Under the pieces are notes generated by a model that was not told the origin of the DNA, ran no database searches, and was given only the letters and a program-made list of their open reading frames with translations. Below are positions 13,990 through 33,089 of a stretch of 64,000 bases of DNA, one piece after another (within the stretch, counting starts at the first letter, position 1; each line of letters begins with the position of its first letter). Origin of the DNA: Delphinapterus leucas (lineage: Eukaryota; Chordata; Mammalia; Artiodactyla; Monodontidae); contig NW_022098076.1 of NCBI RefSeq assembly GCF_002288925.2, positions 89,326,182 through 89,390,181 on the forward strand, in the 5' to 3' direction. Position numbers and translations under genes: made by a program.

Positions 13990-14135
13990 TTACCCATAAA
14001 AAGATCTACCCGAGAGGCTGGTTAAAGAGGCAGGTTCCCTGGTCCCACCTCCCAGAGAGTCTGATGATGTGGGTTAGAGTGCGGTCCAGAATCCGTATTG
14101 TTTTTAAACCAGAATCTCTTAGAAACTTGGAGATC
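13990..14135 (+). repeat. MER5-like hAT DNA transposon fragment
   Basis: The order 'gaggctggttaaagaggcag', 'tccctggtcccacctcccag', 'agtctgatgatgtgggt', 'ccagaatccgtattgttttt' follows the MER5 consensus as I know it. It ends 150 bases before window exon 4. Confidence 0.5.
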
Positions 14136-14195
14136 TTCTTCTCCTTCCTTTCTATATGGTCAGAGGTCAAGCCCAGTGCAAAGTGTGGCCAGTAA

Positions 14196-14603
<408 letters not shown>

Positions 14604-14859
14604 TAATCAAAGAACTCCTGGGAAGGAGTTACCAGTGGATGTGTTTTGCTCATTAAAATTTGTTCCCAGCGAATCCTGTTAGAGTCAGTTCTTTAGTTTT
14701 TTATTCTCTGGTATTAAGTGCGAGGACAAAGTATCTATTTAAATTGCCTCTTTTCATGGTCCCGTAACTATGTGCTCCTCAAGGGCTAGGACTCCATCTT
14801 ATTCATTTTCTAATCTCTAGACACTGTCATAGGTCTTGGCATATGATGGATTGCAGACA

Positions 14860-14933
14860 AATATGTGTGTGTGTGTATCAATGTCTACCTCTACCTTATC
14901 CAGACACACACACATACAAATGTATGTGTCTGG

Positions 14934-14966
<33 letters not shown>
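14860..14966. repeat. TG/CA microsatellite with an internal inverted repeat
   Basis: A short TG run (14864-14876), then TCCAGACACA (14899-14908) facing TGTGTCTGGA (14925-14934), then a CA run of about 14 units (14936-14964). The inverted arms can pair as a hairpin. Confidence 0.9.
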
Positions 14967-14967
<1 letters not shown>

Positions 14968-15004
14968 TCCTGAATGCTGTCAGTTTCAATGAATTTATAC
15001 TAAA

Positions 15005-15160
15005 GAGCACAGGGCAGTGGAACAAGAAATGGATTAGAATCTGATTCTTACACTGCCACCGGTCATTTATGTGACAATAAGAAAGTGATGCAACCATTTT
15101 GAGCCTTCATTTCTTCATATTTAAAATGATGGCCTGTACTATAAGATCTCTAAGACCCTT
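15005..15160 (+). repeat. MIR SINE
   Basis: 'gcacagggcagtggaacaag', 'tcttacactgccaccggtca', 'ttgagccttcatttcttcat' follow the MIR head and core. Confidence 0.6.
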
Positions 15161-15219
15161 CTGCACTTAGGAATCTGGGAAGAGCATCAGTTGAACCCAA
15201 AGGGTCAGCCTTAAGATGA

Positions 15220-17937
<2,718 letters not shown>

Positions 17938-18091
17938 TTTTTTTTTTTTTTTTTTTTTTGCGTTACGCGGGCCTCTCACTGCTGCGGCCTCTCCCGTTGC
18001 GGAGCACAGGCTCCGGACGCGCAGGCTCAGCGGCCATGGCTCACGGGCCCAGCCACTCCGCGGCATCGGCAGGCGGACTCTCAACCACTGC
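17938..18091 (-). mobile_element. CHR-type SINE with internal deletion and truncated head
   Basis: Same family as the copy at 9115, but the sequence jumps from 'ccgcggcat' directly to 'cggcaggcgg', losing about 53 bases found in the other copies, and it stops at 'ccactgca' without the last 20 bases of the head. No target-site duplication is recognisable. Confidence 0.9.
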
Positions 18092-18230
18092 ACTTATTTA
18101 TGGAAAACGTGCCAGTCACACGTGTCCTCATTATGGAGTTTGGTATTAACATAGGATGTCAGACAACTAGCTTACATTTCTGATGCTTAAAGTGGTTGCA
18201 AACGTTTGGTTTGCTTCTGATTGAAAATAA

Positions 18231-19481
<1,251 letters not shown>

Positions 19482-19497
19482 AGCCTTTGTCATTATT

Positions 19498-19589
19498 TTT
19501 TTCTTTTACTGAAGTATAGTTGATTTACAATATTGTGTTAGTTTCAGGCATACAGCAAAGTGATTCAGATACATATATTCAGTCATATG

Positions 19590-19631
<42 letters not shown>

Positions 19632-19740
19632 TTTCTTTTCCAGATTCTTTTTCATTATAGATTATTACAAGATATTGAATATAGTTCCTGTGCTATACGG
19701 TAAATCCTTGTTGTTTATTTTATATAGAGTAGTGTGTATT
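19498..19740 (-). mobile_element. 5'-truncated L1 3' end containing a TA microsatellite
   Basis: The + strand has 'actgaagtatagttgattta', 'cagcaaagtgattcagatac', then (TA)n at 19596-19626 and 'gtgctatacggtaaatcc'. Flanked by AGCCTTTGTCATTATTT (19482-19498) and GGCCTTTGTCGTTATTT (19741-19757), a 17-base target-site duplication with two differences. Confidence 0.85.
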
Positions 19741-19757
19741 GGCCTTTGTCGTTATTT

Positions 19758-21244
19758 AAAGCAAGCCAGGATAAATCAAATTCTTGTAAATAATGAGAAA
19801 AATCAACCCCGCCTTCTAGGCTGACAGGTACTCTGTACGAAATTAACACACAGTAAGACCCTATTGGTTTTGTTTAATTTCACATGAGTAGGCAGTTGGG
19901 CGATAATCCCGGTAAGGTACAGCAGGGTCGAAGTGACCAGGAAACAAGTCCTTTCTGGATTAAGCCTCATTACTAAGACTCAGGATTAAAAAATGCACAT
20001 GCCTCTTCTGTCTGTAGCTGACAGTCAGTGTTGGTACTGAACGATGCCCTGCCCGACAAATGCGTATATGATGTTCCTACTTGAGATACTGCATTTTGCA
20101 GATTTGACTGAAAAAGGTGAAGCTGGTGGTTTTACATGAAAGTTTTTGCTGGGATTTTCTTGTATCTTGGCCAAGTCCAGTTGAGAGACAGACACAAGAA
20201 TTGGATAAATAGAGAGATCAAAATATCAGCTTCGTTGGTGATGAAGGCCAAGTTGAAAGATGTGGCTAGGGGTGCAGCCACCATGGGCCTCCTTATGCTG
20301 AGCCCCAGAAAGAGACAGATGAACCCACCCGGACAGAGGCAGCCCTGGATGACTGCTGGCCCCCATCTGCCTAGCCCTAGCCTAGGCATGTGGCTGACAG
20401 CGGACACCAGAGTGCTAGCACCCTGCAAGGAGCAGATCCCAACGGAGAAGCAGGAAAGGACTGGCTGGGCAAGGCCAAAGTCATCAACTGGCTATGTCAC
20501 TCCCCTACCCGGAGTAGCAGTAAGCGAAGGGCTGGGGGATACCTAGGGACCTGATTTGGATGGAGGTCCCTCTGCATGAAAATATATGGGTGAGGAAAAT
20601 ATGTATCACCCAAAGTAGTTATCTTCAATTCTCCATGTATTCAGACGTAAACAGTTTGAGTCATTCCAAACACATCAGGGGAGCAATCCCCAAGCGTAGA
20701 TATCAACCTAAGACCTTGTGTGTTGAGCAATGTCCTCAAGGTAACTTCCTGTGATGGATGGAAGAAATTTGGTGGTCAGTTCAAGGATGCCCACAGAGGA
20801 AGGAATAGACCACTCTTAATTCACCCACCAAAGATGGCCCTGGGTCCATTCTAGTGACTTTTCTCCTACTCCTTCTGCGAGTTGGCTTGTTTAGTCCAGA
20901 CCAGGTCACACCCAGAGGGCCATGCCACCTTATGGGTCCCCACATCCTTTATGAAGGATTTTGATTTCTGCTTCAAGAAAACTGATACGGGAAAGTCGTC
21001 TGAAGCAGGCTAAATGTCAGACACATTTCACTTCCTGTGATTATATTATTCTTTCTGGGATTCACATCTAATTCATACTCATATGCTAATGATTTATCAT
21101 AATTATAATCAAGTCAACCAGAAGACATACAACAATAATAAAAATTAGTCTGGCATTTTGATTATGCACTTGTATGGGGTTGGTAGAAATTTCCCAAAAG
21201 ACCAAGCCCAAGAGTAGAATTATTAATTAATGAATGTATACATT
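19758..21244. other. Intron 7, unassigned sequence with a 136-codon open frame
   Basis: 20136-20546 (+) is the longest open frame in non-repeat intronic sequence on this side. Its product has no domain I recognise and is rich in Pro, Arg and Lys after residue 50. I do not call it a gene. Confidence 0.4.
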
Positions 21245-21252
21245 CAATCAAA

Positions 21253-24200
21253 ATTTTTTTGAATTTTGTTTTATTTATTTTTTTATACAGCAGGTTCTTA
21301 TTAGTTATCTATTTTATACATATTAGTGTATATATGTCAATCCCAATCTCCCAGTTCATCCCACCCCCACCCCCACCCTGCCACTTTCCTCCCTTGGTGT
21401 CTATACATTTGTTCTCTACATCTGTGTCTCTATTTCTGCCCTGCAAACTGGTTCATCTGTACCATTTTTCTAGGTTCCACATATATGTGTTAATATACGA
21501 TATTTGTTTTTCTCCTTCTGACTTACTTCACTCTGTATGACAGCCTCTAGATCCATCCACGTCTCTACAAATGACCCAGTTTCATTCCCTTTTATGGCTT
21601 AGTAATATTCCATCGTATATATGTACCACATCTTCTTTATCCATTCGTCTGTCGATGGGCATTTAGGTTGCTTCCATGACCTGGCTATTGTAAGTAGTGC
21701 TGCAATGAACATTGGGGTACATGTGTCATTTTGAATTATGGTTTTCTCTGGGTATATGCCCAGTAGTGGGATTGCTGGGTCATATGGTAATTCTAGTTTT
21801 AGTTTTTTAAGGAACCTCCATACTGTTCTGCATAGTGGCTGTATCAATTTACATTCCCACCAACAGTGCAAGAGGGTTCCCTTTTCTCCACACCCTCTCC
21901 AGCATTTGTTGTTTATAGATTTTCTGATGATGCCCATTCTGACTGGTGTGAGGTGATACCTCATTGTAGTTTTGATTTGCATTTCTCTAATAATTAGTGA
22001 TGTTGAGCCGCTTTTCATGTGTTTCTTGGCAATCTGTATGTCTTCTTTGGAGAAATGTCTATTTAGTTCTTCTGCCCATTTTTGGATTGGGTTGTTTGTT
22101 TTTTTAATATTGAGCTGCATGAGCTGTTTATATATTTTGGAGATTAATCATTTGTCTGTTGATTCACTTGCAAATATTTTCTCCCATTCTGAGGGTTGTC
22201 TTTTTGTCTTGCTTGTAGTTTCCTTTGCTGTGCAAAAGCTTTTGAGTTTCATTAGGTCACATTTATTTATTTTTGTTTTTATTTCCATTACTCTAGGGGG
22301 TGGATCAAAAAAGATTTTGTTGTGAATCATGTCAAAGAGTGTTCTTCCTATGTTTTCCTCTAAGAGTTTTGTAGTGTCCTGTCTTACATTTAGGTCTCTA
22401 ATCCATTTTGAGTTTATTTTTGTGTATGGTGTTAGGGAGTGTTCTAATTTCATTCTTTTACATGTAGCTGTCCAGTTTTCCCAGCACCACTTATTGAAGG
22501 GACTGTCTTTTCTCCATTGTATATCCTTGTGTCCTTTGTCATAGATTAGTTGACCATAGGTGCGTGGGTTTATCTCTGGGCTTTCTATCCTGTTCCATTG
22601 ATTTATATTTCTGTTTTTGTGCCAATATCATGTTGTCTTGATTACTGTAGCTTTGTAGTATAGTCTAAAGTCAGGGAGTCTGATTCCTCCAGCTCCGTTT
22701 TTTTCCCTCAAGACCGCTTTGGCTATTTGGGGTCTTCTGTGTCTCCATACAAATTTTAAGATTTTTTGTTCTAGCTTTGTAAAAAATGCCACTGGTAATT
22801 TGATAGGGATTGCATTGAATCTGTAGATTGCTTTGGGTAGTATAGTCATTTTCACAATATTGATTCTTCCAATCCAAGAACATGGTATATCTCTCCATCT
22901 GTTTGTGTCATCTTTGATTTCTTTCATCAGTGTCTTATAGTTTTCTGAGTACAGGTCTTTTACCTCCTTAGGTAGGTTTATTCCAAGGTATTTTATTCTT
23001 TTTGTTGCAGTGGTGAATGGGATTATTTCCTTAATTTCTCTTTCTGATCTTTTGTTGCTAGTGTATAGGAATGCAAGAGATTTCTGTGCATTCATTTTGT
23101 ATCCTGCAACTTTACCAGATTCATTGATTCACTCTAGTAGTTTTCTGGTGGCATCTTTAGGATTCTCTATGTGTAGTATCATGTCATCTGCAAACAGTGA
23201 CAGTTTTACTTCTTTTCCAATTTGTATTCCTTTTATTTCTGTTTCTCCTCTGATTGCCATGGCTACGACTTCCAAAACTATGTTGAATAATAGTGGTGAG
23301 AGTGGACATCCTTGTCTTTTTCCTGATCTTAGAGGAAATGCCTTCAGTTTTTCACCATTGAGAATGATGTTTGCTGGGGGTTTGTTGTATATGGCCTTTA
23401 TTATGTTGAGGTAGGTTCCCTCTATGCCCACTTTCTGGAGAGTTTTTATCATAAATCCGTGTTGAATCTTGTCAAAAGCTTTTTCTGCATCTATTGAGGT
23501 GATCAAATGGTTTTTATTCTTCAATTTGTTAATATGGTGTATCACATTGATTGATTTGCATATATTGAAGAATCCTTGCATCCCTGGGATAAATACCACT
23601 TTATCATGGTGTATGATCCTTTTAATGTGTTGTTGGATTCGGTTTGCTAGTCTTTTGTTGAGGATTTTTGCACCTATATTCATCAGAGATATTGGTCTGT
23701 AATTTTCTTTTTTTGTAGTATCTTTGTCTGGTTTTGGTATCAGGGTGATGGTGGCCTCATAGAATGAGTTCGGGAGTGTTCCTTCCTCTGCAATTTTTTG
23801 GAAGAGTTTGAGAAGGATGGGTGTTAGCTCTTCTCTAAATGTTTGATAGAATTCACCTGTGAAGCCATCTGGTCCTGGACTTTGTTTGTTGGAAGATTTT
23901 TAATCATAGTTTCAGTTTCATTACTTGTGATTCGTCTATTCCTGTTTTCTATTTCTTCCTGGTTCAGTCTTAGAAGGTTATACCTTTCTAAGAATGTGTC
24001 CATTTCTTCCAGGTTGTCCCTTTTATTGGCATAGAGTTGTCTGTAGTAGCCTCTTAGGATGCTTTGTATTTCTGCCGTGTCTGTTGTAACTTCTCCTTTT
24101 TCTTTTCTTCTCCATTTTTTTTTATTGATTTAAGTCCTCTCCCTCTTTTTCTTGATGAGTCTGGCTAAAGGTTTATCAATTTTGTTTATCTTCTCAAAGA

Positions 24201-27166
24201 ACCAGCTTGTAGTTTTATTGATCTTTGCTATTGTTTTCTTTGTTTCTATTTCATTTATTTCTGCTTTGATCTTTATGTTTTCTTTCCTTCTACTAACTTT
24301 GGGTTTTGTTTGTTCTTCTTTCTCTAGTTCCTTTAGGTGTAGGGTTAGATTGTTTACTTGAGATTTTTCTTGTTTCTTGAGGTAGGCTTGTATTGCTATA
24401 AAATTCCATCTTAGAACTGCTTTTGCTGCATCCCATAGGTTTTGGATCATCATGTTTTCATTGTAATTTGTCTCTAGGTATTTTTTGATTTCCTCTTTGA
24501 TTTCTTCAGTGATCTCTTGGTTATTTAGTAACGTATTGTTTAGCCTTCATGTGTTTGTGTTTTTTACGTTTTTTTTCCGTAATTGATTTCTAATCTCATA
24601 GTGTTGTGGTCGGAAAATATGCTTGTTATGATTTCAGTTTTCTCAAATTTACCAAGGCTTGATTTGTGACCCAAGATGTGATCTATTCCTGAGAATGTTC
24701 TGTGCACACTTGAGAAGAAAGTGTAATCTACTGTTTTTGGATGGAATGTCATAAATATCAATTAAATCTATCTGGTCTATTATGTCATTTAAAGCTTGTG
24801 TTTCCTTATTTATTTTCATTTTGGATGATCTGTCCATTGGTGTAAGTGACGTGTTAAAGCCCCCCACTATTATTGTGTTACGTGATTTCCTCTTTTATAG
24901 CTGTTATCAGTTGCCTTATGTATTGAGGTGCTCCTATGTTGGGTGCATATATATTTATAATTGTTATATCTTATTGGATTCATCCCTTCATCATTATGTA
25001 GTGTCCTTCCTTGTCTCTTTTAACATTCTTTATTTTAAAGTCTATTTTATCTTATATGAGTATTGCTATTCCAGCTTTCTTTTGATTTCCATTTGCATGG
25101 AATATCTTTTTCCATTCCCTCACTTTCAGTCTGTATTTGTCCCTAGGTCTGAAGTGGGTCTCCTGTAGACAGCATATATATGGGTCTTATTTTTGTATCC
25201 ATTCAGCAAGCCTGTGTCTTTTGGTTGAAGCATTTAATCCATTCACATTTAAGGTAATTATCCATATGTATGTTCCTATTACCATTTTCTTAATTGTTTT
25301 TGTAGCTCCTTTTCTTCTCGTGTTTCTCACTTAGAGAGGTTCCTTTAACATTTGTTGTAGAGCTGGTTTGGTGGTGCTGAATTCTCTTAGCTTTTGCTTG
25401 TCTGTAAAGCTTTTGATTTCTCCATTGAATCTGAATGAGATCCTTGCCAGGTAGAGTAATCTTGGTTGTAGGTTCTTCAGTTTCATCACTTTAGATATAT
25501 CATGCCACTTCCTTCTGGCCTGTAGAGTTTCTGCTGAGAAATCAGCTGTTAACCTTATTGGAGTTCCCTTGTATGTCATTTGTCATTTTTCCCTTGTTGC
25601 TTTCAATAAGTTTTCTTTGTCTTTAACTTTTGTCAATTTCATTACTATGTGTCTCGGCATGTTTCTCCTTGGATTTATTCTGCCTGGGACTCTCTGCACT
25701 TCCTGGACTTGGGTGGCTATTTCCTTTCCCATGTTAGGGAAGTTTTTGACTACAATCTCTTCAAATATTTTCTCCGGTCCTTTTTCTCTCTCTTTTCCTT
25801 CTGAGACCTCTATAATGTGAATGTCGTTGCGTTTAATGTTGTCCCAGAAGTCTCTTAGGCTGTCTTTGTTTCTTTTCATTCTTTTTTCTCTATTCTATTC
25901 TGCAGCAGTGCATTCCACCATTCTGTCTTCCAGGTCACTTATCCGTTCTTCTGCCTCAGTTATTCTGCTATTGATTCCTTCTAGTGTATTTTTCATTTCA
26001 GTTATTGTATTGTTCATCTCTTTGTTTGTTCTTTAATTCTGTTAGGTGTTTGTTCTTTAACTCTTCTAGGTCTTTGTTAAACATTTCTTGCATCTTCTCG
26101 ATCTTTGCCTCCATTCTTTTTCTGAGGTCCTGGATCATCTTCACTATCATTATTCTGAATTCTTTTTCTGGCAGGTTGCCTATCTCCACTTCATTTAGTT
26201 GTTTTTATGGGGTTTTATCTTGTTCCTTCATCTGGTACAAAGTCCTCTGCCTTTTCATTTTGTCTGTCTTTCTGTGAATGTGGTTTTCCTTCCACAGGCT
26301 GCAGAATTGTAGTTCTTTTTGCTTCTGCTGTCTGCCCTCTGGTGGATAAGGCTATCTAAGAGGCTTGTGCAAGCTTCCTGATGGGAGGGACTGGTGCTTG
26401 GTAGAGCTGGGTGTTGCTGTGGTGGGCAGAACTCAGTAAAACTTTAATCCGCTTATCTGCTTGTCTGGGTGGGGCTGGGTTCCCTCCCTGTTGGTTGTTT
26501 GGCCTCAGGCAACCCAGCACTGGAAGCTACCTGCTCATTGGTGGGGCTAACGATGGACTCTGGGAGGGCTCATGCCAAGCAGTACTTCCCAGACCTTCTG
26601 TTTCCAGTGTCCTTGTCCCCATGGTGAGCCACAGCCACCCCCTTACCTCCACAGGAAACCCTCCAACACTAGCAGGTAGGTCTGATTCAGTCTCCTATGG
26701 GGTCACTGCTCCTTCCCCTGGGTCCCCACGCGCACACTTCTTTGTGTATGCCCTCCAAGAGTGGAGCCTCTTTTTTCCCCAGTCCTGCCGAAGTCCTGCA
26801 GTCAAATCCCACTAGCCCTCAAAGTCTGACTCTCTAGGAATTCCTCCTCCCATTGCCAGACCCCCAGGTTGGGAAGCCTGACATGGGACTCAGAACCTTC
26901 ACTCCAGTGGGTGGACTTCTGTGGTATAAGTGTACTCAAGTTTGTGAGCCACCCACCCAGCAGTTATGGGATTTGATTTTACTGTGATTGTTCCCCTCCT
27001 ACCATCCCATTGTGGCTTCTCCTTTGTTTTTGGTTGTGGGGTGTCTTCTTTGGTGAGTTCCAGCGTCTTCCTGTCGATGATTGTTCAGCAGTTAGTTGTG
27101 ATTCTGGTGCTCTCACGAGAGGGAGTGAGCGCACGTCCTTCTACTCTGCCATCTTGAACCAATCTC
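21253..27166 (-). mobile_element. Nearly full-length L1 (LINE-1), defective
   Basis: On the - strand: 5' UTR about 27166-26290, starting at the canonical 'aagatggcagagtagaagg'; ORF1 about 26280-25331; ORF2 about 25250-21600; 3' UTR and tail to 21253. ORF1 pieces lie at 25998-26189, 25583-25879 and 25331-25579. ORF2 pieces include the endonuclease (24564-24867), reverse transcriptase with FADD (23129-23683) and C-terminus (21599-22120). The endonuclease has a frameshift near 24750, and its GDFN motif reads GGFN, losing the catalytic Asp. CAATCAAA occurs at both edges (21245-21252, 27167-27174), a possible short target-site duplication. Confidence 0.92.
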
Positions 27167-27174
27167 CAATCAAA

Positions 27175-28434
27175 TATTAATTGAGCAAACTCCCAGGGTA
27201 ATTGTGGGTGACCTTACTGATCATGTGGACAAAGAGCACCCTAACCTGACCTTATGGTTTCTCATCCTCTTCAAGAGACCCTGTATTCTTCCCCTCTGGG
27301 ACCAGGCCCTCCTCCCCTAGCAGTGCTCTCATAGTTATTCTGCTGTATCTACTCCCCACCTTCTCAATAACTTGACCCTTCAAGTCTTCCAGTCTATCTG
27401 CTAACCAAGGTATCATTCATTCATTCATTTATTTCAAACACCTGGATTTGTTTATTTGTTGTTTATTGAGCACATACTGTATGCCTGGTACTGGAACAGG
27501 CATTTCAGAAAGAACAGTATACGCAACAGGGAGTGCTTATCCTCAGAGAGAGCACAGAAATTGAAAAAAATTCATGTTGAGTGATTACAATACAATGTAT
27601 TGTATAGTTTCAAAACAGAAAGGGTGTTCTGAAGAAAGGTAGCATGGATACACAGGGCTTGAGCCAAGGGAGCCTGGCCTGGTGTGGAAGGCCTTTCAAG
27701 GGAGGGCTTCTCAGGGGCAGTGGCATGGGAGCCATGTCTGAATGATGGGTGGGGTTCAAGGGTGAGGGCTGGGGTTGTTTGGTGCAAAGTTCCTGAGATG
27801 TGAGGTAAGCATGGCTACTGAGGAGTTGAAAGATGGCAGTGAGGATGCTGTGGGTGGAAACTGGAGGACTTTTGAGGGTTTTGTTCTTGTTCAGGTGTAG
27901 TGGGAAGTCACTGAAGGGTTTGAGGCAGGATGAGGCATGATCCAAGTGTATTCAGTTAAGGTCACACTGGCTGCAGTAGAGGGTTAGTATCCGAGGAGGT
28001 GAGAGTACGTGGGTGGGGAGGGGGGATGAGGTAGGCGCCCCTGCAGCATCTCTGGGTCCCATCAGTTTGCTCTATATCCATATTCACCTTCTCCTTCTTC
28101 CTTTTCATTTTGAAGGAAAAGATGTCTCACCCCCTCTGTGCTGCTTACCCCCACTTGTGCCCCAGAATCTTGGGACCTAGACCCTTCCCTTCCTGTCATT
28201 TCTGGCTGGACCCCTTTCCTCTGCCTGAACAAAGGCTGCCAGCATAATGAGAGGGCCCCTCCCCTCCTGCTGTCAGCCCCTTCTCCTCTCTCCATCAAAC
28301 TCACTGCGACTTGTGTTTTCCTGCCGTTTTCATTTATTTCCTCGTCACTCTCAGATGTCCTTTGAACTAGGGCCTCCGACACTATTTTTCCCAGGAAACT
28401 GCAGCCTTGAGGTCACCTCCTAAAGTCCAAATCC
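27175..28434. other. Intron 7, old repeat-derived and unique sequence
   Basis: 27415-27980 follows an ancient dispersed repeat ('attgagcacatactgtatgc', 'gaacagtatacgcaacaggg', 'ggtgtggaaggcctttcaag', 'gggaagtcactgaagggttt'); family not assigned. The flanking tracts look unique. Confidence 0.4.
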
Positions 28435-28449
28435 AAGGGCTTTTCTTTT

Positions 28450-28555
28450 TTCTTTTCTTTTTAAATTGAACTATAGCTGAGTGACAGTATTGTGTTAGTG
28501 TCAGGTGTACAGCAAAGTGATTCAGTTCTCTCTCTATATATATATATACACACAC

Positions 28556-28586
<31 letters not shown>

Positions 28587-28728
28587 TCTTCTTTATCCAT
28601 TCATCTGTTGATGAGCACTTGGGTTGCTTTCATGTCTTGGCTACTGTAAGTAGTGCTACCATGAACGTTGGGGTGTAAATATCTTTTTGAATTAAGAGCT
28701 TTCATCTTTTCTGGATATATGCAAGGGC
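28450..28728 (-). mobile_element. 5'-truncated L1 3' end with TA/CA microsatellite
   Basis: The + strand has 'aaattgaactatagctgagt', 'cagcaaagtgattcagttc', (TA)n then (CA)n at 28534-28586, and 'tttatccattcatctgttga'. CAAGGGC occurs at both edges (28434 and 28723), a likely remnant of the target-site duplication. Confidence 0.8.
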
Positions 28729-28734
28729 CCTTTT

Positions 28735-29205
28735 TAGTCCACATCTTCACCCTTCCAGCCTGACCTGAGGCTTCCCTCTCCACCCAGCTGAAACTCTCTG
28801 TAGTTTTAGGCCCTCATTTCCAAATGTTGCCAGGAAAACCCACCACCATCTTGAACTCAGTCTAACCACAGCCAGACTCGTTTCCTCCTCCAGAAGGAGC
28901 TCTTCCTTGCCAAGCTCCCACCAAGCTCGCCAATGCCTGAATCCTTGGAATCAAGGGCTCTGCCTCTCCCCCAGCTCTTGAATCTTAAAAAGTGTCTTAA
29001 AATTAAATTTTAAAGAAAAATCACAAAGGATAATATAGTGAATTCCTTGTCGCTTTAGTCAGTCACCAAGTTGTCTTGGCTTTTGTTCACACTGAAATTT
29101 CCTTCCTATAATCTAAGCCCTACGTCCACACTCGGATGATTTCTGTGGTCTTCTGTTGTCTTTTCTGCATTTATTCACTCATTCAGCAACTGAGCACCTA
29201 CCATG
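28735..29205. other. Intron 7, unique sequence
   Basis: No gene or confident repeat. A CA microsatellite follows at 29211-29240. Confidence 0.5.
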
Positions 29206-29207
29206 TG

Positions 29208-29210
<3 letters not shown>

Positions 29211-29240
<30 letters not shown>
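29211..29240. repeat. CA microsatellite
   Basis: About 15 consecutive CA units. Confidence 0.95.
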
Positions 29241-29243
<3 letters not shown>

Positions 29244-29273
29244 ATCCCTAGTCAATGAGTCTCTCAGCTTTTT

Positions 29274-30011
29274 TTAAAAAATTAATTTTTATTGGAGTAT
29301 AGTTGATTTACAATGTTGTGCTGGTTTCTGCTATACAGCAAAGTGAATCAGTTATATATATACATCAATCCACTCTTTTTTAGATTCTATTACCATATAG
29401 ATCATTACAGAGTACTGAGTAGAATTCCCTGTGCTATACAGTAGGTTCTTATTAGTTATCTATTTTTATGTATAGTAGTGTGTATATGCCAATCCCAATT
29501 TATCTTTCCTGCCCCTCCTTTCCCCCTTGGTAACCCTAATTTTTTTTCTACATCTATGACTCTATTTCTGTTTTGTAAATAGGTTCATTTGTACCATTAT
29601 TTCTTAGATTCCACATATAAGCGATATCATGTGATATTTGTCTTTCCCTGTCTGACTTCACTCAGTATGACAACCTCTAGGTCCATCCATGTCACTGCAA
29701 ATGGCATTATTTTATTCCTTTTTTATGGTGGAGTAATATTCCATCGTATATATATACCACATCTTCTTTATCCATTCTTCCATCGATGGACATTTAGGTT
29801 GCTTCCATGTCCTGGCTATTGTAAATAGTGCTGCAATAAACATTGGGGTGCATGTATCTTTTTGAAGTATGGTTTTCCCTGGATATATGCCCAGCAGTGG
29901 GATGCCTGGATCATATGGTAGCTCTATTTTTAGTTTTTAAAGGAACTTCCATACCGTTCTCCATAGTGGCTGTACCAATTTACATTCCCACCAACAATGT
30001 AGGAGGGTTCC
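29274..30011 (-). mobile_element. 5'-truncated L1 3' end (0.7 kb)
   Basis: The + strand carries the complement of the L1 3' UTR and the end of ORF2 ('ggagtatagttgatttacaa' to 'caatttacattcccaccaac'). A perfect 14-base target-site duplication, TCTCTCAGCTTTTT, is at 29260-29273 and 30012-30025. Confidence 0.92.
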
Positions 30012-30138
30012 TCTCTCAGCTTTTTGATAGGGACTTGTTGATATATGTGCCCTTGTAGAGCCAGTACTTTATTCTCATTGTGGTCAGGACTCACTATTCC
30101 AATTTAGAAATTAGATGCTGTGGGTACAGGTGCTGTAG

Positions 30139-30384
<246 letters not shown>

Positions 30385-30582
30385 TAAAATTAGCTCCTGT
30401 AGAAGTTTCAGCTTTGTGTTGCTTTCTGTGGCTTTTAATGGCTTCCATTTATTTTTTAAAACAGCTTTACTGAAATATAATCTTGCACTTAATTTTGATT
30501 AGCATATATTAGAAGTTGGAATAACTACTATTGACCTGCTGAGTTAAATCTCCTTGGTTGTATGTATTTAACAGAACAAGAA

Positions 30583-30797
30583 TTTTTTTTTTTTTTTTTT
30601 TTTTGTGGTACACGGGCCTCTCACTGTCGCGGCCTCTCCCGTTGCGGAGCACAGGCTCCGGACGTGCAGGCTCAGCGGCCATGGCTCACGGGCCCAGCCG
30701 CTCCGCGGCATGTGGGACCTTCCCGGACCGGGGCACGAACCCATGTCCTCTGCATCGGCAGGCAGACTCTCAACCACTGCGCCACCAGGGAAGCCCC
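30583..30797 (-). mobile_element. CHR-type SINE, short cetacean form
   Basis: Antisense copy about 200 bases downstream of window exon 8. The target-site duplication is CAGAACAAGAATTTTT (30572-30587) and CAGAATAAGAATTTTT (30798-30813), one mismatch. Confidence 0.95.
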
Positions 30798-30813
30798 CAG
30801 AATAAGAATTTTT

Positions 30814-33004
<2,191 letters not shown>

Positions 33005-33089
33005 ATGGTTGAGAGGATGGACTCTGGAGCCAGCCCATCTGCATGAGTTAACCTCTGCAATTTACTTAACCTTCCTCAGTTTCCTTGTA
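33005..33089 (+). repeat. MIR SINE, first half (interrupted)
   Basis: 'gagaggatggactctggagc', 'cagcccatctgcatgagtt', 'aatttacttaaccttcctca', 'gtttcc' follow the MIR head and core. The rest of the same MIR resumes at about 33512. Confidence 0.65.
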
